Shown: positions 16,582-25,619 of the stretch, piece after piece | Layout of the letters: each line of letters opens with the position of its first letter | How positions within the stretch are numbered: position 1 is the stretch's first letter | Assembly (NCBI RefSeq): GCF_000142905.1 | Contig: NW_013657644.1 | Location: forward strand, 191,510-239,389 | DNA: 47,880 nucleotides | Source of the DNA: Thecamonas trahens ATCC 50062 | Taxonomy: Eukaryota > Apusozoa > Apusomonadida > Apusomonadidae | Direction of reading: 5' to 3' | Position numbers and translations under genes: made by a program | The notes under the pieces: generated by a model | Database searches by the model: none | The model's input: only the letters and a program-made list of their open reading frames with translations | What the model was told of the DNA's origin: nothing

Positions 16582-18484
16582 ATGGCGACGGCCACCCCAG
16601 ACGCAACTGGTGCAGGCGGCGGGGGCGTTGCCTGTGCGGAGACTTCCCACTCGCACCGGCTCGCCCGCGAGTACGGCGAGCTCGAGGTAGTGGGCAAGGG
16701 CGCGTACGGGCGTGTCTTTCTCGCTCACCACGCCGAGTTTGGCGAGGTCGTCGTCAAGCAAGTCGATGTCGCCATGCTCAGCGCCGACGAGCGCGAGGAG
16801 GCACTGCGCGAGGTACGTACTTCCAGGGGCGGGGATGCGGCGGTGGGGTCGGGCGGTGGCAGGTGTGCGGGGCGGTGGTGCGAGGTGACTCACCTGTGCG
16901 GTGCGCACGCGCGCAAGCTGGCTCCAGGCCCGGGTCATGGCATCGATCAAGCACTACAACATCATCGGGTACAAAGAGTCGTGGATGGAGGACGGGTATC
17001 TGTACATTGCGATGGAGTATGCTCCCGGCGGCGATTTGTTTGCAGCGCTCCATGCCCGGCTGGCGGCGCTGGCGGCGACTGGCGAGGGCAACACCGGTGA
17101 CACCGAGGCTGACCAGCCGCCATTTGACGATGACGAGCTGTGGGCGCTTGCCATTCAGCTCTGCCAGGGTCTCGGCTATCTGCATGAGCGCAGAATTCTG
17201 CATCGTGACATCAAGCCGCAGAACGTGCTCCTCGACTCAGACAGCAACGTCAAGATCGGCGACCTGGGCCTTGCTCGGCAGCTCGGCTCGCAGTCGATGG
17301 CAACGTCTTCGGTCGGCACGCCGCTCTACTTTTCACCGGAGCTCTGCCTCGATGCCGCGTACGACGACAAGTCGGATGTTTGGGCGCTTGGCTGCCTGCT
17401 GTACGAGCTGGCGACGGGCGAGCCGCCGTTTGTGGCGTCGAACCAGATCGCGCTGGCGCAGGCGATCGTGCACGACGAGCCGGCGCCGCTGCCGCACGCC
17501 TTCTCGCCCGAGCTCCGCTGGCTTATTTCGCTCATGCTGACCAAAGACCCCAGTGAGCGGCCGTCGATTGCGACGCTACTCGACACACCTGCAGTCCGCG
17601 TCCGGATCGACAAGGCACTGCTATACCATCAGGTGCTGCGACTTCAGGCGCGGTTAGCGGCGACCGAGGCCGATTTGGCCACGGCTCGAGCGGCGGCGGC
17701 AACGGCGCACGCGGCAGCGGCAGCGGCGGCGGCGCCGGTGGCCAAGAGCCCGCCTCGAGTCCACCGCGAGTTGCTTTCCCCCGTGCGGACCCCGCTAGCG
17801 CCGCGGCAGGGCAGCGAGCCACCACCGGCGTCGACAAGCAAGACGCCGCGGATTCGCAGTGGGCATGAAAACGCAGCGACGCCACCATCCCGGCTTGTCT
17901 TTGCCACGCCGAGCAAAAAGGGCGCATCGTCGCCTCTGGCGAGCCTGGCCACCAAGGTCGACGCGAGCGTCTTGTTTGGCCCAGAGCTGGAAGTTGGGGC
18001 CAAGCGCGGGCGCGAGCTGGTGGCCCTCTTTGCGTGGGAGCGATGGTCGGCGTCAACGCCACCAGGGACAGGCATGGCGCTGCTCACGGGCTCGGCCTCG
18101 CTTGACTCGGCGCGCAATGTGGCGCGAAGCGCGGTGTGGCAGGGCCGGGCCAAGCAGAGCCTCTCGCACGCTGTGGCCCACCCGATGATTGTCTTTGCGC
18201 CACGCAGCGGAAGCTGCCGAGCGGGCAGCCACCCCGAAGTGCGGCACTTGCGAACACGACGGCGCGGGGCGCGCGCCTTTGAAGAGCTCGTCCCGCAGCC
18301 GGGCCTCGCAGTGGCGACGCAGATCGGCGAGTCTGAGTTTTGGCTGCTCAATCTGACGTCGTCTGCACCGGTCTCCGAGTTTATTCTCGAGTTTGTGGAC
18401 AACAACCCACTGGACGTGCTGCTTGTCCTCAAGCGCAACGAGGCGTTTCTGGAAGCTGTTTTTGCAGCGACGGCCCGAGTTTAG
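16582..18484 (+). CDS. NEK-like serine/threonine protein kinase with C-terminal extension, two exons
   Basis: Exons 16582-16812 and 16928-18484 give about 595 residues. The glycine loop is VVGKGAYGRVFLA, the VAIK lysine is in VVVKQV (about K59), the catalytic loop is HRDIKPQNVLL, the metal-binding motif is DLG (not DFG), and the activation segment reads SSVGTPLYFSPEL. NEK kinases commonly carry DLG and the GTPxYxSPE form, and ASIKHYNIIGYKESW just after the splice site matches the NEK C-helix region. NEKs act in mitosis and cilia. The C-terminal 300 residues start with an alanine-rich helix, then a Ser/Pro-rich linker with TP sites, then a possibly folded tail ending NPLDVLLVLKRNEAFLEAV that I do not recognise. 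The 115-nt intron has donor GTACGT, TGACTCAC at 16886-16893 and acceptor CTCCAG. Confidence 0.87.
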
Positions 18485-18550
18485 ACCGCCGGCGCCAGAT
18501 GGGAGAAAGGGCAAAATTGAGTTTATGAACAGGTTCCGAGGGAACGGCGC

Positions 18551-20038
18551 TTAGGCCGACGTTGTGTTGAACGCCGTGTTGGTGATAAAGTGGTCGAAGA
18601 AGACGAGGGCGTTCTTCGGCTGGTCCATGGCTGCAAACGAGGGGCAAGGTGAGTAGGGGACGAGCGAGGCAGGGGGAAGGAAAGGGGCGAGGGAGGAGAG
18701 GCAAGCTGGAGGAGGGGAGGCAGGGAGGAGATGAATAACGTACGGACCATGTGGCCGGCGCCCTCGACAAAGACGAGGTTGAGGTTCTTGTAGGTCTGGA
18801 CCGAGCCAGCGTTGTCGGAGCCAACGTACCACTGCTGCATGGGCGCGGCGTTGAAGGCGGCCTTGCCCGACCACGGGACGTCGAGGGCGACGGCCTGGGA
18901 GCCGAGGTAGTTGCAGATGTAGTCAAGCATGCCAGCCATGATGTAGACACGCTTGCCACCCTCGAGCATGGCGGTGACGCCGTCGGCGTACGAGACGGTC
19001 CAGTCGGTGAAATCGGCGTTGACGTCAAAGTTGCACGTCGCCCACTTGATGGACGGGTCGACGTTGAGAGCAGCCTGGACGGCGGGCTCGTTAAGCCAGT
19101 CGGTCGGAGCGGTAAAGTTGTAGCAGAGCGAGCCGTCGAGGCACGGCTCGAGGCGGTTGTACGGGTTGATCTGGTGGCCATCGATGTTGGTGTTCTCGAG
19201 GATGTAACCGATGATGGGGAGGCAGGTCTGGTAGGCCTGGGCAACCTCGCCGGCCTTGATGAGGGCGACGCAGTCGGCGACCATGTTGTCGGCCTCCTTG
19301 ATGACGTTGTTCGACACCAGGTCGAACTTCTTGGCGTACGCCGGGTACATCGGGAACTGGAGGAGCGGATCGATCATGCCGTTGCCGATCTCCATGGCCT
19401 GGAGGCGCGAGGCGAGTGCGGGCGAGTTGGCAAGGATCTGGCGGGCAAGCTCGGGCACGTAGTGGCCGCCGTAGCTCTCACCGGTGATGAAGAACGGCTG
19501 CTTGGCGTACTGCGGGTTCTGCTCAAAGAACATCTCCAGGAAGGTGACGACGTAACCCATGGCCTCAGTGGTGTTGTGCACGTAGTCCTCCGGCGGGGAC
19601 GATGAGAAGCCGACGCCAAACGGCTGGTCAATGTACAGCATGTTAGCGTTGTTGTTCCACGAGTACGGGTTCGACTTGAGCTTGAGGTGCGAGTCGACCG
19701 AGTACGGGCCGTTCTCGTTGAGCGCCGCCAGCGAGCCGGAGCAGCCAGGGCCGCCGGTGAGCCAGAGCACAAACGGCGTCGAATCGTCGGTCGGCGAGGC
19801 CTTCTGCGCGTCAAAGAGCCAGTACCAGAGCTTGCCATCAAACGACGGCTCCACGCTGTGTCCGGTAAGGGGGGGGTGGACGGTGAGGAGGGGTGAGTGG
19901 CGGAGGGATGGCGACCCATCAAGAGGGCTAAGAAAGGGGTGGGGGGGCGTACGTGATGTAGCCACCACGGCCGGGGACAAACACGGCGGTTGCCGCGGCA
20001 GCAAGGAGCAGACACACAACAATCGAGGTGGTGCGCAT
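18551..20038 (-). CDS. Serine carboxypeptidase (peptidase family S10), secreted or lysosomal, three exons
   Basis: Exons 19953-20038, 18744-19855 and 18551-18630 join to about 425 residues. The N-terminus is a signal peptide (MRTTSIVVCLLLAAAATAV), so the enzyme enters the secretory pathway. LWLTGGPGCSG is the oxyanion region, GESYGG holds the nucleophile (about S156), AGMLDYICN the Asp (about D340) and GAGHMVPMDQP the His (about H397). The third intron boundary falls inside that last motif, which confirms the splice: GAGHMV is in exon 2 and the DQP part in exon 3. Introns are 97 and 113 nt with GTACGC and GTACGT donors and ACTCAC motifs at 19893-19898 and 18649-18654. NxT sites suggest glycosylation. 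It converges on the NEK gene with 66 bases between. Confidence 0.93.
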
Positions 20039-20293
20039 GGTCAATGAGTTAAGTGTGACAGGGAGGCGGGGCGGTTGTTGGCGATTCGCTCCGGGCAGGT
20101 CACGTGCCGTGTCGTCCATGGCCCGACTCCCTTGTGCCGATTTCGAGTTGTCAGCCAGGGCGGGGGAGGCCCCTTGGCGGGCGGTTGGTTGGTCGACGGC
20201 CAGCTGCAACGGGTGCGGCCGAGTGCACCGAGTTGGAGCGGGCCGAGCGGAAGACGGCCAGGCGCCAACGGCTGACTGTGCTTCGTGCAGAAC

Positions 20294-22252
20294 ATGTCCG
20301 ACTCTTCGTTGCCTGAAACTCGTCCGGGCTCTGGTGGTGCCGTGTCTTCTGCGTCGTCTGCGTCGTCTGTGTCGTCTGCGTCGTCTGGCTCTGCGGTGTC
20401 TGCTGCAGATGTTGGGACTGGGACTGGGACTGGGTCTGATACTGGCTCTGGGTCTGGGTCTGGCTCTGCAGCTGGCTCTGCAGCTGGCTTTGGCTCTGGC
20501 TCTGGCTCTGGCTCTGCAGCTGGCTCTGCAGCTGGCTCTGCAGCTGGCTCTGCAGCTGGCTCTGCAGCTGGGGCTGATGCTGGCTCTGCAGCTGGCTCTG
20601 CAGCTGGCTCTGCAGCTGGCTCTGCAGCTGGCTCTGCAGCTGGCTCTGCAGCTGGCTCTGCAGCTGGCTCTGCAGCTGGGGCTGATGATGGCTCTGCACC
20701 TGGCTCTGAGGCCGATGCTGGCTCTGATTCGGGATCTGAGGCTGATGCTGAGCTGGCCGACTCTCCTTCAAGCTCTTCCTCGGCCTCATTGCCCTCTCCG
20801 TCCCGCGCCGCCGATGTACAGCTTGAGTTCCTCGCCGCATGCACCATGGGCGACGTAGCCGCGGTGGCCTCAGCGCTCGCCACAGGCGCGGTGGATCTGA
20901 GCGTCACCGACTCGGACGGCTACTCTGGCCTGCACTGCGCAGTCCAAGCTGGATCTAGCGATGTCGTCGCCGCCCTTCTTGCTGCCGGAGCCGACGTCAA
21001 CGCTCGCGGCCCGCGCGGAGCCACTGCGCTGCACGAGGCCGCCGCCGCAGGGGCTGACGATATCGCCGCTCTCCTCGTGGCTTCGGCCGCCATTGAGCTC
21101 GACGCGCGCAACAACGCCGGGCAAACACCGCAGGATGTGGCTGTCGCCAAGGGCCGCACTGCCGTCGTCGCCGTCCTCAGCGATGCCGCCGAGGCTCGCA
21201 CCGCTGAACGAGTTCTTGCCGCTGCTGCATCCGGTGACGCCGCTGCACTCGCCACCATGTTTGACGCCCACGCCTCAGCCACCCACCCGTTGGTCCATAT
21301 CCAGGATTCGTCTGGAGCCACCCCGCTCGCGCTTGCCGCAGAAGCTGGCAGTGTTGCGGCCGTCAAGCTTCTCATCCAAAAGGGTGCCGATCTTGAGGCC
21401 TCTGTCGAGATTCCGGCGTTTGCCTCGCCGCTCTCGCGCGCCCTCGTGGCAGGCCACCTCGACGTTGCCACCATCCTCGTTGAGGCCGGCGCCTCGCTCG
21501 AGTACCCGCTCGGCGCAGCCCGCACCCCGCTCGACGACGCCAAGGCCTTGGGATCGCGCGAGCTTCTAGCCCAAGTCGAAGAGTGGCTCGCCGGCGCGAG
21601 CGACACGGCTGACGCCGAGACCGAGGCCAAGAGCCCGGCTGCCATGCTCGCGTCCAACACAGCGTATGCACCGGCGTCGCCAGCCGCAGATGCCCAGGTC
21701 GCCGGCATCGAGGACAAGCTCATGGCCAACCTTGCGCGGCGGGAGGCGCTCCTGGCCGCAGCCTCCGTCCGCTCACTCTCTGCTGCAGAGTCAGACGAGC
21801 TTGCAGATCTCGAGGCGAACATCACTACGTTTGGTGGCTTTGTCAAGCGCGCCACTGGCCGCGACCTCGTGGGCGAGTTTGCCGCCCGCGGCTCCGCTTC
21901 CATCTCGTCGCGCCCTGCCCGTGCTGGCGGTGAATACAAGACCGCCATCTCGCCTGGTGGCGTCCGCATCGTCTGGGCCAACGACGCCTACGACCGCGAT
22001 CAGGCCGACGCCCGCCAGCCGCCGGCCGACTGGCTTGTCGACGACAACCCTGGCGCGTCCAAGGCCACCCCGCTTCCGCCGGGCTGGGTCGCCTGCATGT
22101 CGCAGCGAAAGGGCGTGCCATTTTATCACAACATCGTCACCGGCACATCCACCTGGGAACGCCCCTACAATCACGAAGCCGAACGCGCCGTCGTCCCCGC
22201 CATCACCCGCAAGCGCGACGCCTTTTGCGCCCGACTCGCTGCCCGTCGCTGA
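20294..22252 (+). CDS. Ankyrin repeat and WW domain protein with long Gly-Ser-Ala low-complexity region
   Basis: Single exon, about 652 residues from ATG 20294. Residues 1-170 are Ser/Ala/Gly-rich and contain a long GSAAGSAAG tract made by a 12-bp DNA repeat. From about residue 180 ankyrin repeats follow: DGYSGLHCAVQAGSSDVVAA, GATALHEAAAAGADDIAAL, NNAGQTPQDVAVAKGRTAV, GATPLALAAEAGSVAAVKLL and further units to about residue 435. Close to the end is a WW domain (LPPGWVACMSQRKGVPFY then STWERPYN), which binds proline-rich peptides. The short basic tail ends KRDAFCARLAARR. The combination suggests an adaptor; no partner can be named. The start precedes the repeat tract, but an ATG after the tract would leave all domains intact. 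Confidence 0.8.
   Translation: MSDSSLPETRPGSGGAVSSASSASSVSSASSGSAVSAADVGTGTGTGSDTGSGSGSGSAAGSAAGFGSGSGSGSAAGSAAGSAAGSAAGSAAGADAGSAAGSAAGSAAGSAAGSAAGSAAGSAAGSAAGADDGSAPGSEADAGSDSGSEADAELADSPSSSSSASLPSPSRAADVQLEFLAACTMGDVAAVASALATGAVDLSVTDSDGYSGLHCAVQAGSSDVVAALLAAGADVNARGPRGATALHEAAAAGADDIAALLVASAAIELDARNNAGQTPQDVAVAKGRTAVVAVLSDAAEARTAERVLAAAASGDAAALATMFDAHASATHPLVHIQDSSGATPLALAAEAGSVAAVKLLIQKGADLEASVEIPAFASPLSRALVAGHLDVATILVEAGASLEYPLGAARTPLDDAKALGSRELLAQVEEWLAGASDTADAETEAKSPAAMLASNTAYAPASPAADAQVAGIEDKLMANLARREALLAAASVRSLSAAESDELADLEANITTFGGFVKRATGRDLVGEFAARGSASISSRPARAGGEYKTAISPGGVRIVWANDAYDRDQADARQPPADWLVDDNPGASKATPLPPGWVACMSQRKGVPFYHNIVTGTSTWERPYNHEAERAVVPAITRKRDAFCARLAARR
20443..20706. repeat. 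12-bp tandem repeat GGCTCTGCAGCT inside the ankyrin-WW gene
   Basis: From about 20443 the sequence is built of GGCTCT half-units, and from 20461 to about 20680 the unit GGCTCTGCAGCT repeats about fifteen times, interrupted twice by a GGGGCTGATG variant. In the gene's frame it encodes repeated Gly-Ser-Ala-Ala. Each unit contains CTGCAG, and the tract is also open on the opposite strand, where it would read Gln-Ser-rich. Nothing else supports an opposite-strand gene. Confidence 0.95.
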
Positions 22253-22330
22253 GCTGACACAACGACTCACCTCTCCCTCCCCCCCCTCCCTCCCCCCCCT
22301 CCCACGCAAATTACACCTTCCCCCACCCTC
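22253..22330 (+). promoter_or_regulatory. Short intergenic region with pyrimidine tract
   Basis: Only 78 bases separate the ankyrin-WW stop from the next start. They are dominated by C/T runs (22270-22303 and 22318-22328). Similar tracts lie directly upstream of the starts at 28576, 32001 and 34104 and, on the other strand, of the genes starting at 7823 and 10862. They may be part of the core promoter or leader; this is inference from position and recurrence. Confidence 0.4.
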
Positions 22331-23401
22331 ATGTCGTTCACTTGGCTGGCGGGTGCAGGCGCTGCTGCCGCGTGGGGCCTTCCGCTGCTGCAAGAGTACG
22401 CCCTCTTCGGCGAGTCGTACTCGCAGGCCGACCGCCACCACGCGTTCTCGACGGCGCACTCTCTGGAGATTGCCCGCCGCGAGTCGACACGCGACATATC
22501 AGCCCAAAAGTCGCAGCGGGTCCAGGGCCTCATGCTCTCCAACACACTGCTGCTTGGCGTCTGGTTCTCGTTTGTTGTCGAGGGCATCATCCCGCCCGAG
22601 ACCTCGCCGGCCATGGTCTTCATCTACTCGCTCGGCCTCTCGCTTGGCTTTGCCGCTCTCTTCCTCTCGGTCTGGTTCGCCATGAAGCTCCAGTCACGGA
22701 TGACCAAGTACAACGTGGCCAAGATCACCCAGGTCTACACCTGTGGCAACATCCACCCGTCGTTCCGCGACTACTACGAGTGCCATTGCACCACCCTCAA
22801 CACCCTCGCCATCTGGTGCTTCTACTCGGGCACGGTCTTCCTCATCGGCGCCGCCTGCGTGCTCACCTACACTCGTTTTGCGCTCACCTTTGACTCGCCA
22901 TCGGCAGGTGTCATCTTTGTTGTCGCCTGTGGTCTCACCGTCGCTGCCCTCCTCGTTCTTGGCATCATCTTCCCCACCTCGACCCGCCTCACGCCCGAGG
23001 AAGCCGAGGAGCAGGCGACCAAGGCCGCGGCCAAAGCCGCCCGCGCCGCCGGAATGTCGGCCCACCGCCCGCCGCCCACCGCCTGGGAAGATGTCTCGGA
23101 CAACTCACTCTTCCTCTCGGCAGACTCGGATGCTGGCGGCGCTCGCCCGACTCGCCCTGTCGCCCGCCGCGGCTTTGGCGCGGGCGAAGACGACGAGCCC
23201 GGCGCAGACGGGCGCGGCACCAGCAAGGCGGTTCGCTTCCACGCCGACGATCCGGACCCGGCGGTTGTCCCGGTCCTCATGTCCGACTACTCGTCACGGT
23301 CTGACGGCGAGTCGCTCTCGCTCTACTCGGAAATCGAGTCGACCACGCCGCGCTCGCCGGTTCCTCGTCGTCGCCGCCACCGCCGTCGCCACCGGCCATA
23401 G
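22331..23401 (+). CDS. Four-helix membrane protein, possibly Orai-like
   Basis: Single exon, 356 residues. Four hydrophobic helices are visible at roughly residues 68-88 (NTLLLGVWFSFVVEGI), 96-118 (VFIYSLGLSLGFAALFLSVW), 155-178 (LAIWCFYSGTVFLIGAACVL) and 185-208 (GVIFVVACGLTVAALLVLGI). A glutamate closes helix 1 and a PP pair opens the loop to helix 2; helix 2 is followed by a basic segment. This layout resembles Orai store-operated calcium channels, which have four helices and a pore glutamate at the outer end of helix 1. The spacing from the basic residues to the glutamate differs from Orai, so the match is tentative. The C-terminal 150 residues are probably cytosolic, acidic and Ser-rich, ending in an RRRRHRRRHRP cluster. 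Confidence 0.55.
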   Translation: MSFTWLAGAGAAAAWGLPLLQEYALFGESYSQADRHHAFSTAHSLEIARRESTRDISAQKSQRVQGLMLSNTLLLGVWFSFVVEGIIPPETSPAMVFIYSLGLSLGFAALFLSVWFAMKLQSRMTKYNVAKITQVYTCGNIHPSFRDYYECHCTTLNTLAIWCFYSGTVFLIGAACVLTYTRFALTFDSPSAGVIFVVACGLTVAALLVLGIIFPTSTRLTPEEAEEQATKAAAKAARAAGMSAHRPPPTAWEDVSDNSLFLSADSDAGGARPTRPVARRGFGAGEDDEPGADGRGTSKAVRFHADDPDPAVVPVLMSDYSSRSDGESLSLYSEIESTTPRSPVPRRRRHRRRHRP

Positions 23402-23417
23402 CTCACTCGCTTGCTGG

Positions 23418-24218
23418 TCACGACTTGCGGCCGCCGCTTTGGCCTTGTCGCTGCGGTCGGAGCTCAAAGTTGCCGGTCAGCTCGGCCTGAAGCCGACCGG
23501 TGCGCTTGATGTGCCAGCTCCCGCTGAGCGTCACCCGCCCCGCCGCCGACCGAGACAGCACGCCGCGGTACTCGACCCCATGCGAGTACCGGCCCGAGTG
23601 GTACCTTTTGAGGAATACCGCCTTGCCACTATCAACGTTGTAGTAGCCACGGATGGTGTACGCCGACAGATCGTCAGTGCCCGAGCCTGAGAACTGGCCG
23701 GCCTCGGCGTCAAGCTGGAGTGCCATCCGCATCGCGTGCCGCTTGCCAAACTCGACGTAGTGTCCGACCCATGTCCCGGCGTACATCTTTCGGCTGCTTG
23801 GCGCAGTCAGCTCGTCGTACGACGGAGGTGGCCCGTATTTGGCGTGCAGCGCATGCTCGGCCGCAGACAGCGGTGCTGACGATCCCGTCTCAACGTCCTC
23901 GCTCCCCATCGCTCGCGCCCGCCGCGACGCATCCGAGCTTGGATCACGCACCATCTTCGTTCCGCACAACACCTGCGTTACCACAGCGATGCCGACCGTA
24001 GCCACTAGTACTCCAAGCAACGAGCACACAATCGCAATGGCGCAGCTCTTGTCACACTCGCCGCTTCCCTCGCCATACCCACCTGACATGCCACTGCTGC
24101 TTCCGCCTCCGCCTCCGCCGCCGCCACTTCCGCCACCGCTCTGCGCCTCGGCCACCATCCCGAGGCATGCCACCAGTATCATTGCTCCGATCAGGCATGT
24201 CCTTATTTCCTGCACCAT
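23418..24218 (-). CDS. Single-pass membrane protein with signal peptide, PPxY motif and beta-rich C-terminal domain
   Basis: About 266 residues from ATG 24218; in-frame ATGs at 24263 and 24302 would add 15 or 28 residues. I prefer 24218 because it places a hydrophobic signal peptide (TCLIGAMILVACLGMVAEA) at the N-terminus. A Gly/Ser-rich extracellular stretch follows, then a transmembrane helix (CAIAIVCSLLGVLVATVGIA). The cytosolic side holds GPPPSYDEL, a PPxY motif that WW domains of NEDD4-type ligases bind. The last 110 residues (YAGTWVGHYVEFGKRHAMRM, RGYYNVDSGKAVFLKRYHSG, GSWHIKRTGRLQAELTGNFEL) alternate as in a beta-barrel or sandwich. I recognise the pattern as a recurrent protist module but cannot name it. 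It converges on the upstream membrane protein with 16 bases between stops. Confidence 0.65.
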   Translation of the reverse strand: MVQEIRTCLIGAMILVACLGMVAEAQSGGGSGGGGGGGGSSSGMSGGYGEGSGECDKSCAIAIVCSLLGVLVATVGIAVVTQVLCGTKMVRDPSSDASRRARAMGSEDVETGSSAPLSAAEHALHAKYGPPPSYDELTAPSSRKMYAGTWVGHYVEFGKRHAMRMALQLDAEAGQFSGSGTDDLSAYTIRGYYNVDSGKAVFLKRYHSGRYSHGVEYRGVLSRSAAGRVTLSGSWHIKRTGRLQAELTGNFELRPQRQGQSGGRKS

Positions 24219-24394
24219 TTCAAGCCGGAACTTTAGCTCTTGTCCTCGGTCCCTGGTCGCCATCGTGCGGCGTGCTGCTGCTGTTTTTGTCGCCACAGGC
24301 AAGTTCCGGGTAGCCTGGCGAGCAGACGGCCCCGCACATGCGAGTTTTGTCTTTCACACGGTTGGCGGCACACACGCTACACCACTCCATTACT

Positions 24395-25450
24395 ATGGAC
24401 ATCACGGGCCTCCCGAGCGAGCTTATCAATGTCATTGCCTTCTCGGGTAGCCTCTCGGCGCTCGACGTGACGCGGCTGAAACAGAGCTGCACAACGCTCT
24501 ACCGCGCACTCTCCGGCACCTTTGCTGACGACATGCACCGTTCCCTGTGCGGGCCGTTGTTTTGTGCGGAGCGGCGATGGTGGCGCCCAGCGCGGCTCGC
24601 GCTCGAAGCTGGCGGCGATGCCTCCTGGGACATCACACGGGCTCTCTGCGGCGCGGATGCGCTTGCCCGCGGCGCGAGCGGCAGCCCGTGTCGCGCCGAC
24701 TGGATGGCTGCCATCCGCGTGCTGCTAGCCCGGGCCGACGTCGTTCTGCATGCGCGATGGACCGATGCGCTCGCTTGCGCTGCCTTTGCTGGCGATCCGG
24801 AACTTGTGGCGATCCTCCTTGCCGACGATCGCATTGATCCGACGGCAAACGGATCAAGCGCAGTCCGCGGCGCGGCCAAGGCCGGCAACGTCGAGGTGCT
24901 TGCCATGCTGCTCGCCGATGGCAGGCTCGATCCAGACAACACCGAAGATGACGCGCCGGCGCTCACCATAGCTTGCCTCTTCTGCAGCAATCTCGAGGTG
25001 ATTTACATGCTCCTTGCCGATGATCGGGTCAACCCTGAGAGAAATGACAACTCCGCCATTCGCGCAGCGGCAGAAAAGGGTCGCACCGACGTGGTCCGCC
25101 TTCTGCTCGCTGATGCCCGCGTCGATCCCAGTGATGAAGGCAACGAGGCCATCGGCATGGCTTGCATGCGTGGCTTTGCTACTACCGTCGACGCGCTCCT
25201 TGCTGACCCGCGGGTCGATCCGTTCGATGGCACGTTTGCGCTCCAGATGGCAGCAAGGAGCGGTCACGCCGACGTGGTGAGGCAGTTGATTGCCGACCCA
25301 CGGTTTGCGGCGATAGGAGACGCCCAACTCGAAGAAGTGTGCTCTCTCACTACGCTGGCCGGCCACCACGACATTGCCCGCGATATTCTCCGTGCCGCCG
25401 GCACCGCCCGTAGCCTCACCCCCGCCGATCGTCCAGGCCCGGGATTGTAA
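24395..25450 (+). CDS. F-box-like ankyrin-type repeat protein
   Basis: Single exon, 351 residues from ATG 24395. The N-terminus LPSELINVIAFSGSLSALDV followed by CTTLYRAL resembles an F-box, which would link the protein to SCF ubiquitin ligases. From about residue 110 there are at least five divergent ankyrin-type repeats of about 34 residues, each with a signature like LLADxRxDP: LLADDRIDP, LLADGRLDP, LLADDRVNP, LLADARVDP and LLADPRVDP. Alternating helices read SAVRGAAKAGNVEVLAM, SAIRAAAEKGRTDVVRL and ALQMAARSGHADVVRQL. Such F-box-ankyrin proteins are common in free-living amoebae and large DNA viruses. The base composition here matches the neighbours, so I see no sign of recent transfer. Confidence 0.75.
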   Translation: MDITGLPSELINVIAFSGSLSALDVTRLKQSCTTLYRALSGTFADDMHRSLCGPLFCAERRWWRPARLALEAGGDASWDITRALCGADALARGASGSPCRADWMAAIRVLLARADVVLHARWTDALACAAFAGDPELVAILLADDRIDPTANGSSAVRGAAKAGNVEVLAMLLADGRLDPDNTEDDAPALTIACLFCSNLEVIYMLLADDRVNPERNDNSAIRAAAEKGRTDVVRLLLADARVDPSDEGNEAIGMACMRGFATTVDALLADPRVDPFDGTFALQMAARSGHADVVRQLIADPRFAAIGDAQLEEVCSLTTLAGHHDIARDILRAAGTARSLTPADRPGPGL

Positions 25451-25619
25451 ATACCACCTGCTGGAGCTCCCGTATCTCAAACGCGTGTGGCGATGGAGCA
25501 TGCTCTGGTTCGGCTGGTGATTTGGTTTTGCTCCGAGTCGGGCTTGAGCCTGGCTTCGCCGAAATCGGCTGCCGGCCGTCATGATAGCAGAGGCGCACAC
25601 GTGACGACGCAAGTGGGGG

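Noticed and set aside
20443-20706. CRISPR-like array
   Set aside because: The repeats are contiguous, without spacers, and in frame with a eukaryotic protein.
20151-20840. Opposite-strand Gln-Ser-rich open frame over the ankyrin-WW gene
   Set aside because: It exists because the 12-bp repeat lacks stops on either strand. It has no domain and overlaps a well-supported coding region.
24395-25450. Viral origin of the F-box-ankyrin gene
   Set aside because: Such genes also occur in large DNA viruses, but composition matches the neighbours and no viral hallmark gene is nearby.
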